Shown here piece by piece: positions 46,721 to 57,400 of a stretch of 64,000 bases of DNA; positions within the stretch are counted from its first letter, which is position 1, and the number at the start of each line of letters is the position of its first letter. The stretch comes from Drosophila miranda (Eukaryota > Arthropoda > Insecta > Diptera > Drosophilidae): the NCBI RefSeq assembly GCF_003369915.1, contig NC_046677.1, positions 19,672,913 to 19,736,912 on the forward strand. Direction: 5' to 3'. Under the pieces are notes generated by a model. It worked only from the letters and a program-made list of their open reading frames with translations. It ran no database searches and was not told where the DNA came from. The translations under genes were made by a program, and so were the position numbers.

Positions 46721-48573
46721 CTACCGAAATTCAAAAAAAAATACTCAAAAATGGCTAACACCAAAAATAAAATAAAAAACCAAAAATTAAAAAAGATAAC
46801 CCAAACGTATCAAATTTTGTGGTTTTTATTTAAGAATTAAGAAAATTTAAGAACAATTTAATTTTTTATTTAAATTGTAAAAACACTAACACACTGAGTG
46901 GGAAAAATATACTCAAGTCGGAGTTGCGTTGTTGCCTGGGGTTTGATTGCGTTTTGTTTTGGAAAATCACTCAAAATAAGTAAAAGTAAAAGAGAACGCT
47001 CTGTGTAAGTTTTGTTCAATTTTGAGGAACTGTTTTGGTACTTACATACTTAATTTGAATTTTTCCCTCTTTTGGTTTTGTTTTCTACTTTAGAATGTTT
47101 TACAATGCTACCTTATTTGAGGTTCCACTGAACTGCGTACAACTGTTACGGTATGCCATCCACTTGTGTTTCCAGTTAATCCGAGATAATTCATACAGTG
47201 ATGCATTATTGGCGCCAATTTAAGATCCAACCGAGGATCCAAAATGTTGGAGACATTACTTGCCAGTCATTAAAACATCTGCATTTTCTTACATCGATTA
47301 CTATTAAAATTATGTTTTATTAATCTTTGTTTTACAACAAAATACAGACTAAATAATAAGTAAAATATATTTATTTATTATATATTCTTATTATTATTAA
47401 TATTGACCCTGGCCAGTGGTGGCGCTCAAAGTTTACGCTATTTTGTTTGAATTTTCCGTTTATGGGGAGCTACTGTTTTGTATGTTATGTTTCAGTTTTA
47501 TTCATTATTATAAAGGAGACAACTATCTACTAAACTGTCGTTGACCCACGCCCATGCGCGGTATTTATTACTCTTTCGCTTACTATTTATTCTATGACAA
47601 AATTTAAAATGTGTTGCTTGTGCCGGGTGCGTGTACATTTAAACCAAAGGGTTATGTTTTACAAAAAATATATTGGTAAAATGATTGTATAAATGCATAA
47701 ATAAGTAGTTAAAAATGTTTGGCTGCAGAGGGGACTATCCTTCAGCCGGGTTCGGTTCGGTTCGGTATACTACAGTTAAAAATTTGTGTGATTTCAAGTA
47801 TTTTTGTACAATTTATTCGCATGTGGTGTTTCTATACATTTACAATTATGTATGCATTACATTATTCTTATGTGGGAAGCAACATGCACATACATAAGAT
47901 TGAAAAACAAGCGCCCTAAAATACAGATTGCTTCTTTCCTTGGGGTTTCGTTTCCTTCATTGCTGGGGCAACGCGCGCATAACCAGCACGCGGTCCAAAA
48001 AACCAAGTTAAAAAATACAACGAAAACATTCAAAAAGTATATAATGCACAACTAACGGATGTGGTCCGCCTGTAAAAATTTAAGTGGCCAAAGGTATGTC
48101 TGTTCGTGTACTCGTATGCTCCTCTTGATCTGCCACTTGTTGATTCCTGCTTAGCCTGTTCCCCAGCCGGGCCCTTCATCATGCAATGGCATTGACCTAG
48201 TTCTGGCTCTGCCCAGGTGTGGAGTGCATGCACGCCACTACTTCGATCGGGTCGGATTCTTTCTTTAAACTTTGATCTGCATAGCAGTAACCCTATTTTT
48301 GTATGTGGGAGGATATTAATGGTTAGGATAACGTTGCAAATGACAATAGCAATAGAAAATGCGGTTAATTGCTCTATCATTTCGTTTAAAAAAGCTACAA
48401 CAATTATCCGCATACAAATATGCATTGATATTGCATATCGAACGTCTTTGTCAGTATAGTATGTGAGTCTGTGGGTGAGCGTGTTTTGCGTCAATGTCTA
48501 CGTGCTGTAAGTTCTGTTCGGTTTAAACTAAATGATAAAGTATAGTTTAAATTGTAGCTGTGTTAACTAAATG
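46721..48573. other. Spacer and Glyr1 3' region
   Basis: No ORF with coding character. AT-rich DNA with several TTTATT hexamers on the plus strand (for example around 47374 and 47573) that could be Glyr1 poly(A) signals on the minus strand. I cannot place the 3' end precisely. Confidence 0.35.
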
Positions 48574-51500
48574 TTAAAATCTGGATCTTACGAATACGGC
48601 GCTCGAATCGTGTTCGCTGTAGCCCAAGCGCTTGGTGTGCTTGAACACCTCGTTCGTAATGCTCGTGACAGGCATCGACTGATCCAGATTCTCTGCCATA
48701 TTCAGCACTAGACGCAAATCCCGTTGCATGTGACTTAAAGGCTGCTGAGGATTGAAGTCGCCCTTGGCCATTTCTGGAAGAGTGTAACAAACATAACATG
48801 CGACAATAACATAAAAGTACGTGAAAATAGTGGTATTTACATACCCTTGCCCTTAGCCAGCAGCAGTGGGGATTTCATTGAAGTCAAGTCGAAAATGTCT
48901 ATGATATCGTTTAACGAAATGGAAAAACGATCAGCTGCAAAATAAATGTAATGAAAACGAAACAGGTTATCCAATGGCCCAGTCGATGGCTTCAGTTCTA
49001 GACGTACCCAATGCTAACGCCTCTGCAAGTCCTACCAGGCTCACAGCCTGAATGGTCTGCAAAATCAGGTTCACTTTACAGGCATTACCGACATCTGCTG
49101 GAGAACAATGGACAAATTTAATATAGCGCTCAATTCACACTCGAAGGTAGAGTACCGATAAGACGGTGGGATTCTTTACTTACTCCCCAAAAAGAAGGTG
49201 TTCTTCGCTATGGTCTTGAAGCAGGAGTGACACTCTTCAAATACCGTACGATCGCCGCCTGCCAGTATGATAAGCATACCATCGGCTGCCTCCTGACGCG
49301 AGCCATGGATTTGTGCCTCCAGGTATCGCCCATTGCACTGCTTGATTCCCTCTCCAATGTCCAGGGAGGTGTCTGGATCTACGGTGGACATTTCCACGTA
49401 CGCCTTATTGCGCAGATCTTTTAGCTGCAGTACGCCGCAGTTCCCAAAAACGAGCTGAAAGCGTGTACAAAGAGCATTTCATTTAGCTCAATAGAAATTA
49501 TCTACACAATTTCTAACTCACATCCTTGGCGCCCTTGGGGTCCGAAACACAGCAAAAGATAATGTCGGCCGCCTCAACCACATCCATGGGAGTGTCTTTA
49601 ACTTCGGCACCGGCTTCGACAAATGGCTGACACTGATCAAAATAATTGATAAGAACATTCAAGAGCATTAGCAGCACGTGTGAACACTCACCTTGTCGAT
49701 AGTGCGGTTCCAGACCACAACCTTGTGCCCTGTGTATATCAAATCCTTAACTATAGTCGAGCCCATCATGCCCAGTCCAAGGAAGCCAAAGGTCAACTCC
49801 GATGGCACGATGTCGCGGTCGGCCAATGTATTGGAGCGCGAATTCATGTCGATGGCCTGAGTCTCGGGCCGCGTCACCACTGGACGATCCAGCAAGGCGA
49901 TCGCGTTGGGTGCACGCTTCGCAGCTAATGATGCCAACAGAGCATCTACTTCAACGCGACGGCGGGCTGTAGGGGAGGACGAACTTGCCCCATCAAAATT
50001 GCCAGGTGTAGCGCCTCCCGATACGACACGCTTGCCTCGTTTAGCGTTCGGTGCTCCACTAGTATTTGCCCCAGTGGGCGTTTGATGAGCAGAGATGCGC
50101 CGTTTCTGTGCGGATTTTGTGGTGGAAGCCTTTGCCGCCTTGGTCGCGGATACAGCAGAAACAGGCTTGGCTTTGGGTGTCCGTTTTCCCGGGGATTTTG
50201 CTGTCGCTGGCGTCGCAGCAGTTACGGTAGGTGAGGCTGAAGAATCTGCATTGTTTTCCCCTTCCACCGCTTCGGACACGTCTGGACTGCCGACTACGTG
50301 GACGACTACACCGTTGTTGGCATCGGCATCAGCGTCCACAGCGTCCACAGCGTTCTCATCACTATCCACGGCATCCCGAATCTTATCAAAATCAGCCTCG
50401 GTGGCATGATTGGGCACACCACAGCTCTCGTTTATCTGGTCGTCTACCTCGGCCGGATCGTCAATGTATTTGTCGATGTCTGCCATGGCATGCCGAAAGG
50501 CAGCAGGCTTGCTTACTTTGGCCAGTTCCTCCTTCCAGGGTCCCTCGAAAGGTTTGATATTGTTCTCCTCGATCCATGCACTGAGGGTTGGATATGAGAG
50601 TATTCCCTCATTAGCTTAGCTCAGATACTCGTGAACAACTAGAGAGTTTCTTGACGCTACTTACAAATTTCTCGATCCAAAGAAGAAAACACACTTGGTA
50701 TTCGCACGGCGCTGCTGGGTGAGCAGGTCCAGAGGCGGCTCTACAATCTAATGAAAAGTTGGTCATTATTACCCCGAATCATGGACTCACTGTGCGTCTG
50801 CAGAAGCTCTAAGAAATTCTAAGATGCATTCATCTTTTCACGAGCGTCACTTGCAAAAGATATAAATATTTAGCCCACACGCGCGTCGTCTGCTCCCTGC
50901 GTATACACATGTAGATACATTTTCTCGCTGTGAGTGCTTGGGGCTGTACATAATGAAAGCTAGTCTCCGATTTGATAGCAACCAGTGCTCTGTTCCATAC
51001 GAAACAAATATCAAGCCACTAACAAAGCGGGTGCAAGTGCGTTATGACGTTGACAGCGGCAGCGGGAGCAACAGCAACAGCAGCGGCAGAGAGGCGGCCG
51101 TGCTGCATAAAAAAGTACAGTCGAAAACAAACACAGCGGCATTGGCAGAGGCAGAAGCAGCGACGGCGACGCGGCGTAAACATTCCGCTTACCATGCCTG
51201 GCCACGGTGTGAAGCCCTTCATTTTGGCCCTGTAAAAATATTAATATATTAGAAATACACATTTATTAATGATACAAGCACGCAAATATCTATTGGGCTT
51301 ATTTTCATTCAGCTACAGCTACAAAAAGAGCGCGCGCGCGAAAAAAGCGCCAACGCAGCGACGTCTACGTCGCTCTGGCGGCAGAGACCATCGCAGTAGC
51401 ATAAACCACACAATTACATATATAAATTGTTTTTACGCCTGCCGCGACTTCAGGGGTAATCAGAATCAAAATTTTCCGACTTGCGTGGCTTGTCAAACAT

Positions 51501-51761
51501 GCGCTAATTGCCTTTTTTACGCACACTTCACTTTTTTTGGAGCGCTAACCGAGCGACCATTGAGGTTATGTATTTGGTGTTGCTTTTTGTTCACACGAAT
51601 ATGTTGGTTTATTGTTTATTGTTTATTGTTAAAAACATCACAAATTTCTCTTCTGGACAAGAAGGATGGCACTCAGCTTACCATATCAAATCCTTGGGTT
51701 TGTAAATAAATTTTTCTGTCGTGTCGCCGCCCGATAGCGACATTTTTTTGTTCTTCGACAT
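48574..51761 (-). CDS. Glyr1: Glyr1/NDF: PWWP and beta-hydroxyacid dehydrogenase-like nucleosome factor
   Basis: Nuclear protein (NDF/NP60/GLYR1 family, CG4747 in D. melanogaster) that helps Pol II pass nucleosomes. Nine exons fit with consistent phase: 51682-51761, 51193-51229, 50665-50747, 49692-50580, 49522-49632, 49184-49454, 49008-49094, 48845-48934 and 48574-48773; total 615 aa. The N-terminal PWWP domain (about residues 20-110) spans exons 1-4 with [28 protein letters not shown] and NNIKPFEG. A disordered Ala/Asp/Lys linker carries basic patches ([20 protein letters not shown]). The Rossmann fold opens with [17 protein letters not shown] and VVVWNRT, followed by [24 protein letters not shown] and the C-terminal helical dimer domain ([18 protein letters not shown]) ending FVRSRF. 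The catalytic helix reads [10 protein letters not shown], which departs from the enzyme family pattern. Confidence 0.95.
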
Positions 51762-51963
51762 TATAGTGTCTAGGCGTATATTGAACTTGGTTATCTTGCT
51801 GCTTTTAAATGACGGCGCACAAACTAGTTATTTTCTATGCAAATTATTTCTTTGCACAAGTATATTTCTTAATTTATAAATATAACTTCAATTTTCTCAA
51901 TTTTTCTTCTGTCTTCCTATTTTTTTTCTTTGTATGATGCGCTGCCAGGGTTGCCAGCGGACT

Positions 51964-51971
51964 TATCGATA
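51964..51971. promoter_or_regulatory. Glyr1: DRE in the Glyr1 promoter
   Basis: A perfect palindromic TATCGATA (inside TTATCGATAAG), about 200 bp upstream of the Glyr1 start codon. DREF sites of this kind mark promoters of housekeeping and chromatin genes. Confidence 0.7.
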
Positions 51972-52139
51972 AGCCATAATTTAAGCCACTTAACCCCCTC
52001 TTTTTAAACAGTTGAACAAAACAACTTGAGCTAAACAGCGGAAGATAATGCTGCTTGGGAATCTTCTTGTAGCTCCATGGCACCATTATATCTTTCCCCT
52101 GAACTGTGCTAAAATTCTTCTAGATTCATAATTTTCGTG

Positions 52140-52860
52140 GAGAGTATATTAGTACCCACTGGTCGACAATGGGTTAATCGTTGTGTCAATGTTCAGAAAT
52201 CATAGTCCTCGTTTTTAATATTAGGTTGAATATGATTATCTAGCTAGGACCCTTATCCCCGAACACATAACGTCATTCATCTTATGAGTCATTTCTCTAC
52301 AATATTGGCAATTTTAAATCCTTCTTTTACTTGATTGTGTCTAAACTAAGGTTTAAGCACAAAGGTCAAAGCATAAAACGTACGAAATTTAACGCCATTG
52401 TTTCTTTTCAACAGGTATCCGCTAAGAGTATGGACATCTTTATACCCTTTTTCATTTAATTTACATTCAAATTCTGTTTTCCGAGCTGATTTAAAACATT
52501 CCTTTTGACATGTTCTCAGATTGGCATGTTTTAGACCTATTTATACACATGATTAGTTTCTTGTATATATATCTTGATCCCGATATCTATTCTTGGTCTC
52601 TGTAAGAAGACCATAAACGGCAAAATATTTTTGAAATAGATTTAAAACAGGGACTGACTAGTTTTTCAAATATATCACCGTGAGATAACAAACATTTCCT
52701 CAATTCTATAATATCCTTTTCCCCAGGGTATGCAGAATGTTGCTCATCCCGCGCCATGTTGCGGTACAGTGCTGCTGTTTGTTGCTTGCAAAAAACTGCC
52801 CATACAAATTGGATGTTGCTGTCACAGTGTTGTAATGAAAAATCCCACCACAAAAAAAAG
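52140..52860 (+). repeat. Dispersed repeat, copy upstream of Glyr1
   Basis: Same block order as the copy at 46056-46720: CATAGTCCTCGTTTTTAATATT, ATTATCTAGCTAGGACC, CTCTACAATATTGGCAATTTTAAATCC, then TCAATTCTATAATATCC, CAGGGTATGCAGAATGTTGC and GCGCCATGTTGCGGTACAGTGCTGCTG. It carries AATGGGTTAATCG near its start, also seen at 6.43 kb. Confidence 0.65.
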
Positions 52861-52869
52861 AGCAAATAC

Positions 52870-53235
52870 CATTCAAATATACGGTTTGACCCTCTGAAAT
52901 ATACTGAAATATACCGTAAATATAACGACGAATTATTCATATTCCTCGTTTTTGATAAAACAGGATATTGAATATTACTAGCTAAATGGGAGCCTAACCC
53001 CTGAACACATAAAATTTCATCCAATTTATGAATAAATTTTCTACAAGATGAGCTAATTTAAATAACTCCTTTTATTGGATTGTGTCTCAAAAACGGTTAA
53101 AGAATGAAATTTCATTCAATTTATGGATCATTTTTCTACAAGTTGAGCTAATTTTAAGAACCCACTTTTATTGGATTGTGTCTCAAAAACGGTTTGAGCA
53201 AGAAAGGTTAAAGCATAAAATGTAATTGCGCTGCA
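52870..53235 (+). repeat. Second adjacent repeat copy with internal 95-bp tandem duplication
   Basis: Begins again with the AATATACGGT...GACCCTC.GAAATATAC block and continues through CATATTCCTCGTTTTTG and AATATTACTAGCTA. The next block is duplicated in tandem, at 53012-53106 and 53107-53199. Both units share AAATTTCAT.CAATTTATG, TTTTCTACAAG.TGAGCTAATTT and TTTTATTGGATTGTGTCTC. All copies in the window face the same way. Confidence 0.65.
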
Positions 53236-53239
53236 GCAG

Positions 53240-54390
53240 CGACCATTTTTTTATAGTGCTGTAAAGCAAGGCTGCACTTTGGTTCGTTGTGAATGCTGGT
53301 TCATTTTGTGTTGAGTTAACACACTTTCCACTAAATAAATACTATTTTAGCGATAATATGACTTACACGAATATATTTATTTTATTGGATATGTTTTTAA
53401 ATTATTCTTAGTCAATTTTTACTTTCATTTTCAGACATGTTGATGGAACTAGATCAACTAGTTCTTCAGCAGCGTACTAATTTTAACGGATACCTTATAC
53501 CCGTTCATGTATATAATTATTGCAGTTTCTGCTCATTATATTTATACTCACTGATTTTGTATGAGCAAGGTTCTCATTTTTCCAATTTGAATCCATTATA
53601 TGTGAAAATCCAGTACAAATTAAAATGAAAATGGGCGCAAATATGAACATGCTCACAGAGGTAAACACATACATATGAATACTCGTATATGTATGTGTTG
53701 CGCTAGTTGACGCGGGAAACTCAGATCAGATTATCGATCATTCTAATTCCATAATCCATTCTACGACGGGAAAAACCGACTCGCTCCTTGTCAAAACATT
53801 AAATATATGCAGAATAATATGTGCATATGTCACAAGTAAGGTTCTAGGGTTCTTAATGCACTTTTTAAATAACATCAGCCTGTTGATCAATTGTTGCCGC
53901 TCGTGTATATCACCAGTATGGCGATGGCGGCCTAGTGCAGTGGGTTTTTTTGTATAGTTCAAAATATATACATATGTATGTATATGAATCTCCATACATA
54001 CGTAAATGTGCGATGTCTGTAAAAAAAGAATGCTATGCTGCTTAGATTCACGCTGGAGTGTGTGACTCGTATTTCAAATTTGCCTCGAATTTTGTTTACA
54101 TTAAATCGCTGACTCTTTATCAATACTCCCGTTACATGTCAATGTGTGTGTTCTTTTTCGTGTTCGTGTTTGTGATGTTTAGTTTTCAGCGCTTGCATAT
54201 GGAACATTGGAAGCTCTTCCAGTAATTCTGGGATTTCAGCTCATTTGGATATTGAATTTTCAGCGCAGCGGAAACAACGCTCTTCTCCACAATCTTTCTC
54301 GCATCTTTGAAGGTTAAAATGAAATCAACTTCATTTAATTGCGATCGTATTAATATCCTATTGTTATTTTTTTTTGCAGTTTTTCAACGT
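53240..54390. other. Spacer and SoYb leader region
   Basis: AT-rich DNA with a short inverted ACATACATATG...CATATGTATGT-like element at about 53668-53700. A splice acceptor (TTTTTTTTTGCAG) ending at about 54379 is 28 bp before the SoYb ATG, so a non-coding leader exon probably lies further upstream, around 54.2-54.3 kb. I cannot identify the start site. Confidence 0.35.
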
Positions 54391-54406
54391 TGATTCACCA
54401 ATCGGG

Positions 54407-57400
54407 ATGTTTAACGGCAACTTAAGTGAGTAGAATTTCCCCTTTTATTTTCTATATTAACAAATTTGCTGTGGATTATGCGCCTGAATAGGCTTATTTG
54501 ATTGATGTTGCAGACTAATAAAGCACCCTCGACGGTTGCTGATCGACTTATTTGCATATTCTGTGGTTCGCTTGACAATTTACCCATTTTAGTAGAGATT
54601 TTTTACGAGATAATACAATAATATCCGTTTTTTATGAGGGTGCCGATACAACAAGTGAGGGTTGGAAGAAGGCCTATCGGGTGTAGCCGCTTATTGCCTT
54701 AACTCTATTGTTCTCTGCCGTTCTCTTCATCATATGAAATAGTAAAATTAAGTGAAGTTTATCCATACGCATACCACTCCTCTTTAAATTGCCACTGCGA
54801 AATTTCTGGTCAGTGGGTTCTCGGCTGACAAAAGTGTTTATAAAACAACAACTTGGAGTACGCCTGATTGCTGAAGAACTGGCGCGCCACTTGGTCCCCC
54901 AAGGACCTGCGGGGTGGGGGTCCTTGGGTCGTCCGGTAGACCTAGTGCAACGCAAACAAATAGCATTCGACACAAGCACCTCCTTGGTGCGCCTTAGTTG
55001 CGGCTTAGGCAGAAGTTTGCTTTGTTCAGCCATTCGGATGCTCCAACTGCCACTGCAGTGCTTAAACTTTCTGCTGTCCTTTTCTGCTCCTTTCCGTGCT
55101 GCAACATTACGAGTAATTAGCCAACTTACTCCTGTACTCTCGTTTAGAAAATCAACATAGTTTCTGAATTGCAGAAATGTCCACATGCGGGACTGCCCGA
55201 GATGTAGTGCTCTGTGCTTCGAAAATTTACGCACGCCTTAAGTTTAAGATGAATTTGTAATTTTGTTGTTTAAGAGAAAACTTGTAAAAAATTGAAAATT
55301 TTTTAGGCAAACTGGAGGAGAACCCCCGTTGCCAGGGCAATCGGATTCTGATCACTCACTATGTCAGCCCCCAACAGTTCTGGTACATCAGTGCCAAGGA
55401 TGTGGAGGCTTGCAGTGCGCTAGTGCGACAAATGGAGCAGCAACTGCTCGAACACTGCAGGCCCGTGAACCAACGAACGTCCTACTGTGAGTTTCTGGAG
55501 GTAATTGTGCGGTACATGCTAGGGAGTCCCCCGAAGCTGCTCCGTGGCGTCATTCGGAAGCGCAAGGAAGAGGAGTATCTGGTGTTTGCCCTGGACTATG
55601 GCTTTACCATTAACTGCACAGCCAGAGATCTGTGGTTGCTGCCCGAAAACCTAAACAAAAAATTCTATGACGTTCAAATGGGAGGAGTGGCGTTCATTAC
55701 GCCCTATAATGGAAGCACCTGGACGAAGGCTGCACTGAGCGTCTTTGGTCAGAAGCTGGAGGATGCCCACCTGTTATTCCTCGACATTAAATATCAGGGG
55801 CCCATGAACGAGAATTTCGGAACATTATGGATAAATTCGAACGGCCAAAGCGGCCAAGCTGTGGATGCAGTCGTCTATCTGGAGGAGCGACAATATGGAC
55901 GCAGAGAAAACTGTAGCAACATGCCTCCCTACCTCGATCCCTTGTCCTTTGACTTGGCGGATATCAACGACGTGGAGCTCAAGGCAGGGTTGCGTGCCAC
56001 AAAAATAATTCAGCTAGTGGCGGCCGCTCCTCCCATCGAACAGAACCGCGTTGACTGCTCCAAAGCCCTGTCCAACACGGAACTTCGAGTGGAGAGAAAT
56101 CCATTCAGACAGACCTCAACAAGCAATCAAAACTACCAAAAGAGACGAAGTCAGCAGTGTCCCTCCAAGGATCCCATGAAGCTGGATAGACTTTTGCAGC
56201 TGCGCAGCGAACAGCCCATACCGGACGCGGCCCGGCGTCTGAGCAAGGTCAGCGGCTTAGACGGCAACTCTGTACAAACGGCTCTCATCAGCGGATCAAA
56301 CCAAAAGGAATACGTAGAGGAGAACGTGGAAAAGAGAAATCAAATGGAGGCACATGGGAAACTCGGCAATGAATCCCCCGATAGAGCAGGACCACAACTG
56401 GCCAGCCTGGCAGGTCGATTAAGGGTGCTCAAGCTGACCAGCCGTCCCTCGATGAGTGAAGGTTCTCCTAGCAGATATTCTGGATTGTTGGCTAGTCAGG
56501 AAACCATCCATACGAATAACCAACGGAGCGAACCCTCAGAGCCAAGAAGTAGTTTCTTGACAGCCTCACCTTCAGCACAGGACATGGTCACGCGCATTCT
56601 GTTTAAGGGAGATGCCACAGCTGGGAAAGCCGAAGGAGCTCTGCCGAAACTATTTCAGAGGATAAACATCTCATTGGCCAGCAGGGTGTTGACCCACAGC
56701 TATCAGCCATCAGTATCAGTGGACGTCGCCCGGAACTTGAGCGAGGCATCACTCGGGAAGGAGATTGAGAGCGTCTTGCAGAAGCTGAGCTACCGGACTC
56801 CTTTGTCCACGCAATGCTTTGCCTGGCCACACCTCATGAAGGGCAACTCCCTGCTGCTGGTGAATGCCTCGGGCACAGGTCGCTCCTGGTGCTATCTCCC
56901 GGCGCTCTGCTCGTTGGTGATGCGCTCCATGGAAGCAGATGGAGAAAGTTTTAAGAGAGGGCCAGTGGCCGTTTTGCTTACCGAGTCCTCGGTCAACGCC
57001 AAGATGCTGGCGAACCACTGTTCTCTTCTGATGCAGGACTTCCAAACTCCATTCTTCAAAGTGGTTAACACCCACGACCAATCCGAGGTCGATGTGGTCA
57101 CCATGCTGCTCGGCTCGTGTGGCATCCTGGTGGCCACACTCGCAAATCTGAATGCCCTGATGGACTATAAACGCAAGGGCCTACCCCTCTTCGATCCAGC
57201 GTGTCTGAAACACGTAGTCCTGGACGACTACGATCGCATGCAGCAGGCTGCGCCACATCTCCTGAACGAAGTCATTAATCGGTTGCGCCGTTTGCGCCTT
57301 ACGAAAATTCAGCTCGTTCTGGTGGCCCAGCACTGGCATGAGCAGGCGTTTCAGAAGCTGCTCCAATGGACCCCGACTAATCTGCTGATCTTTGGGGACT

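Noticed and set aside
53437..53628. 63-codon ORF after a TTTTCAG acceptor-like sequence
   Set aside because: Short and AT-rich beside repeat copies, and no partner exon could be found in frame.
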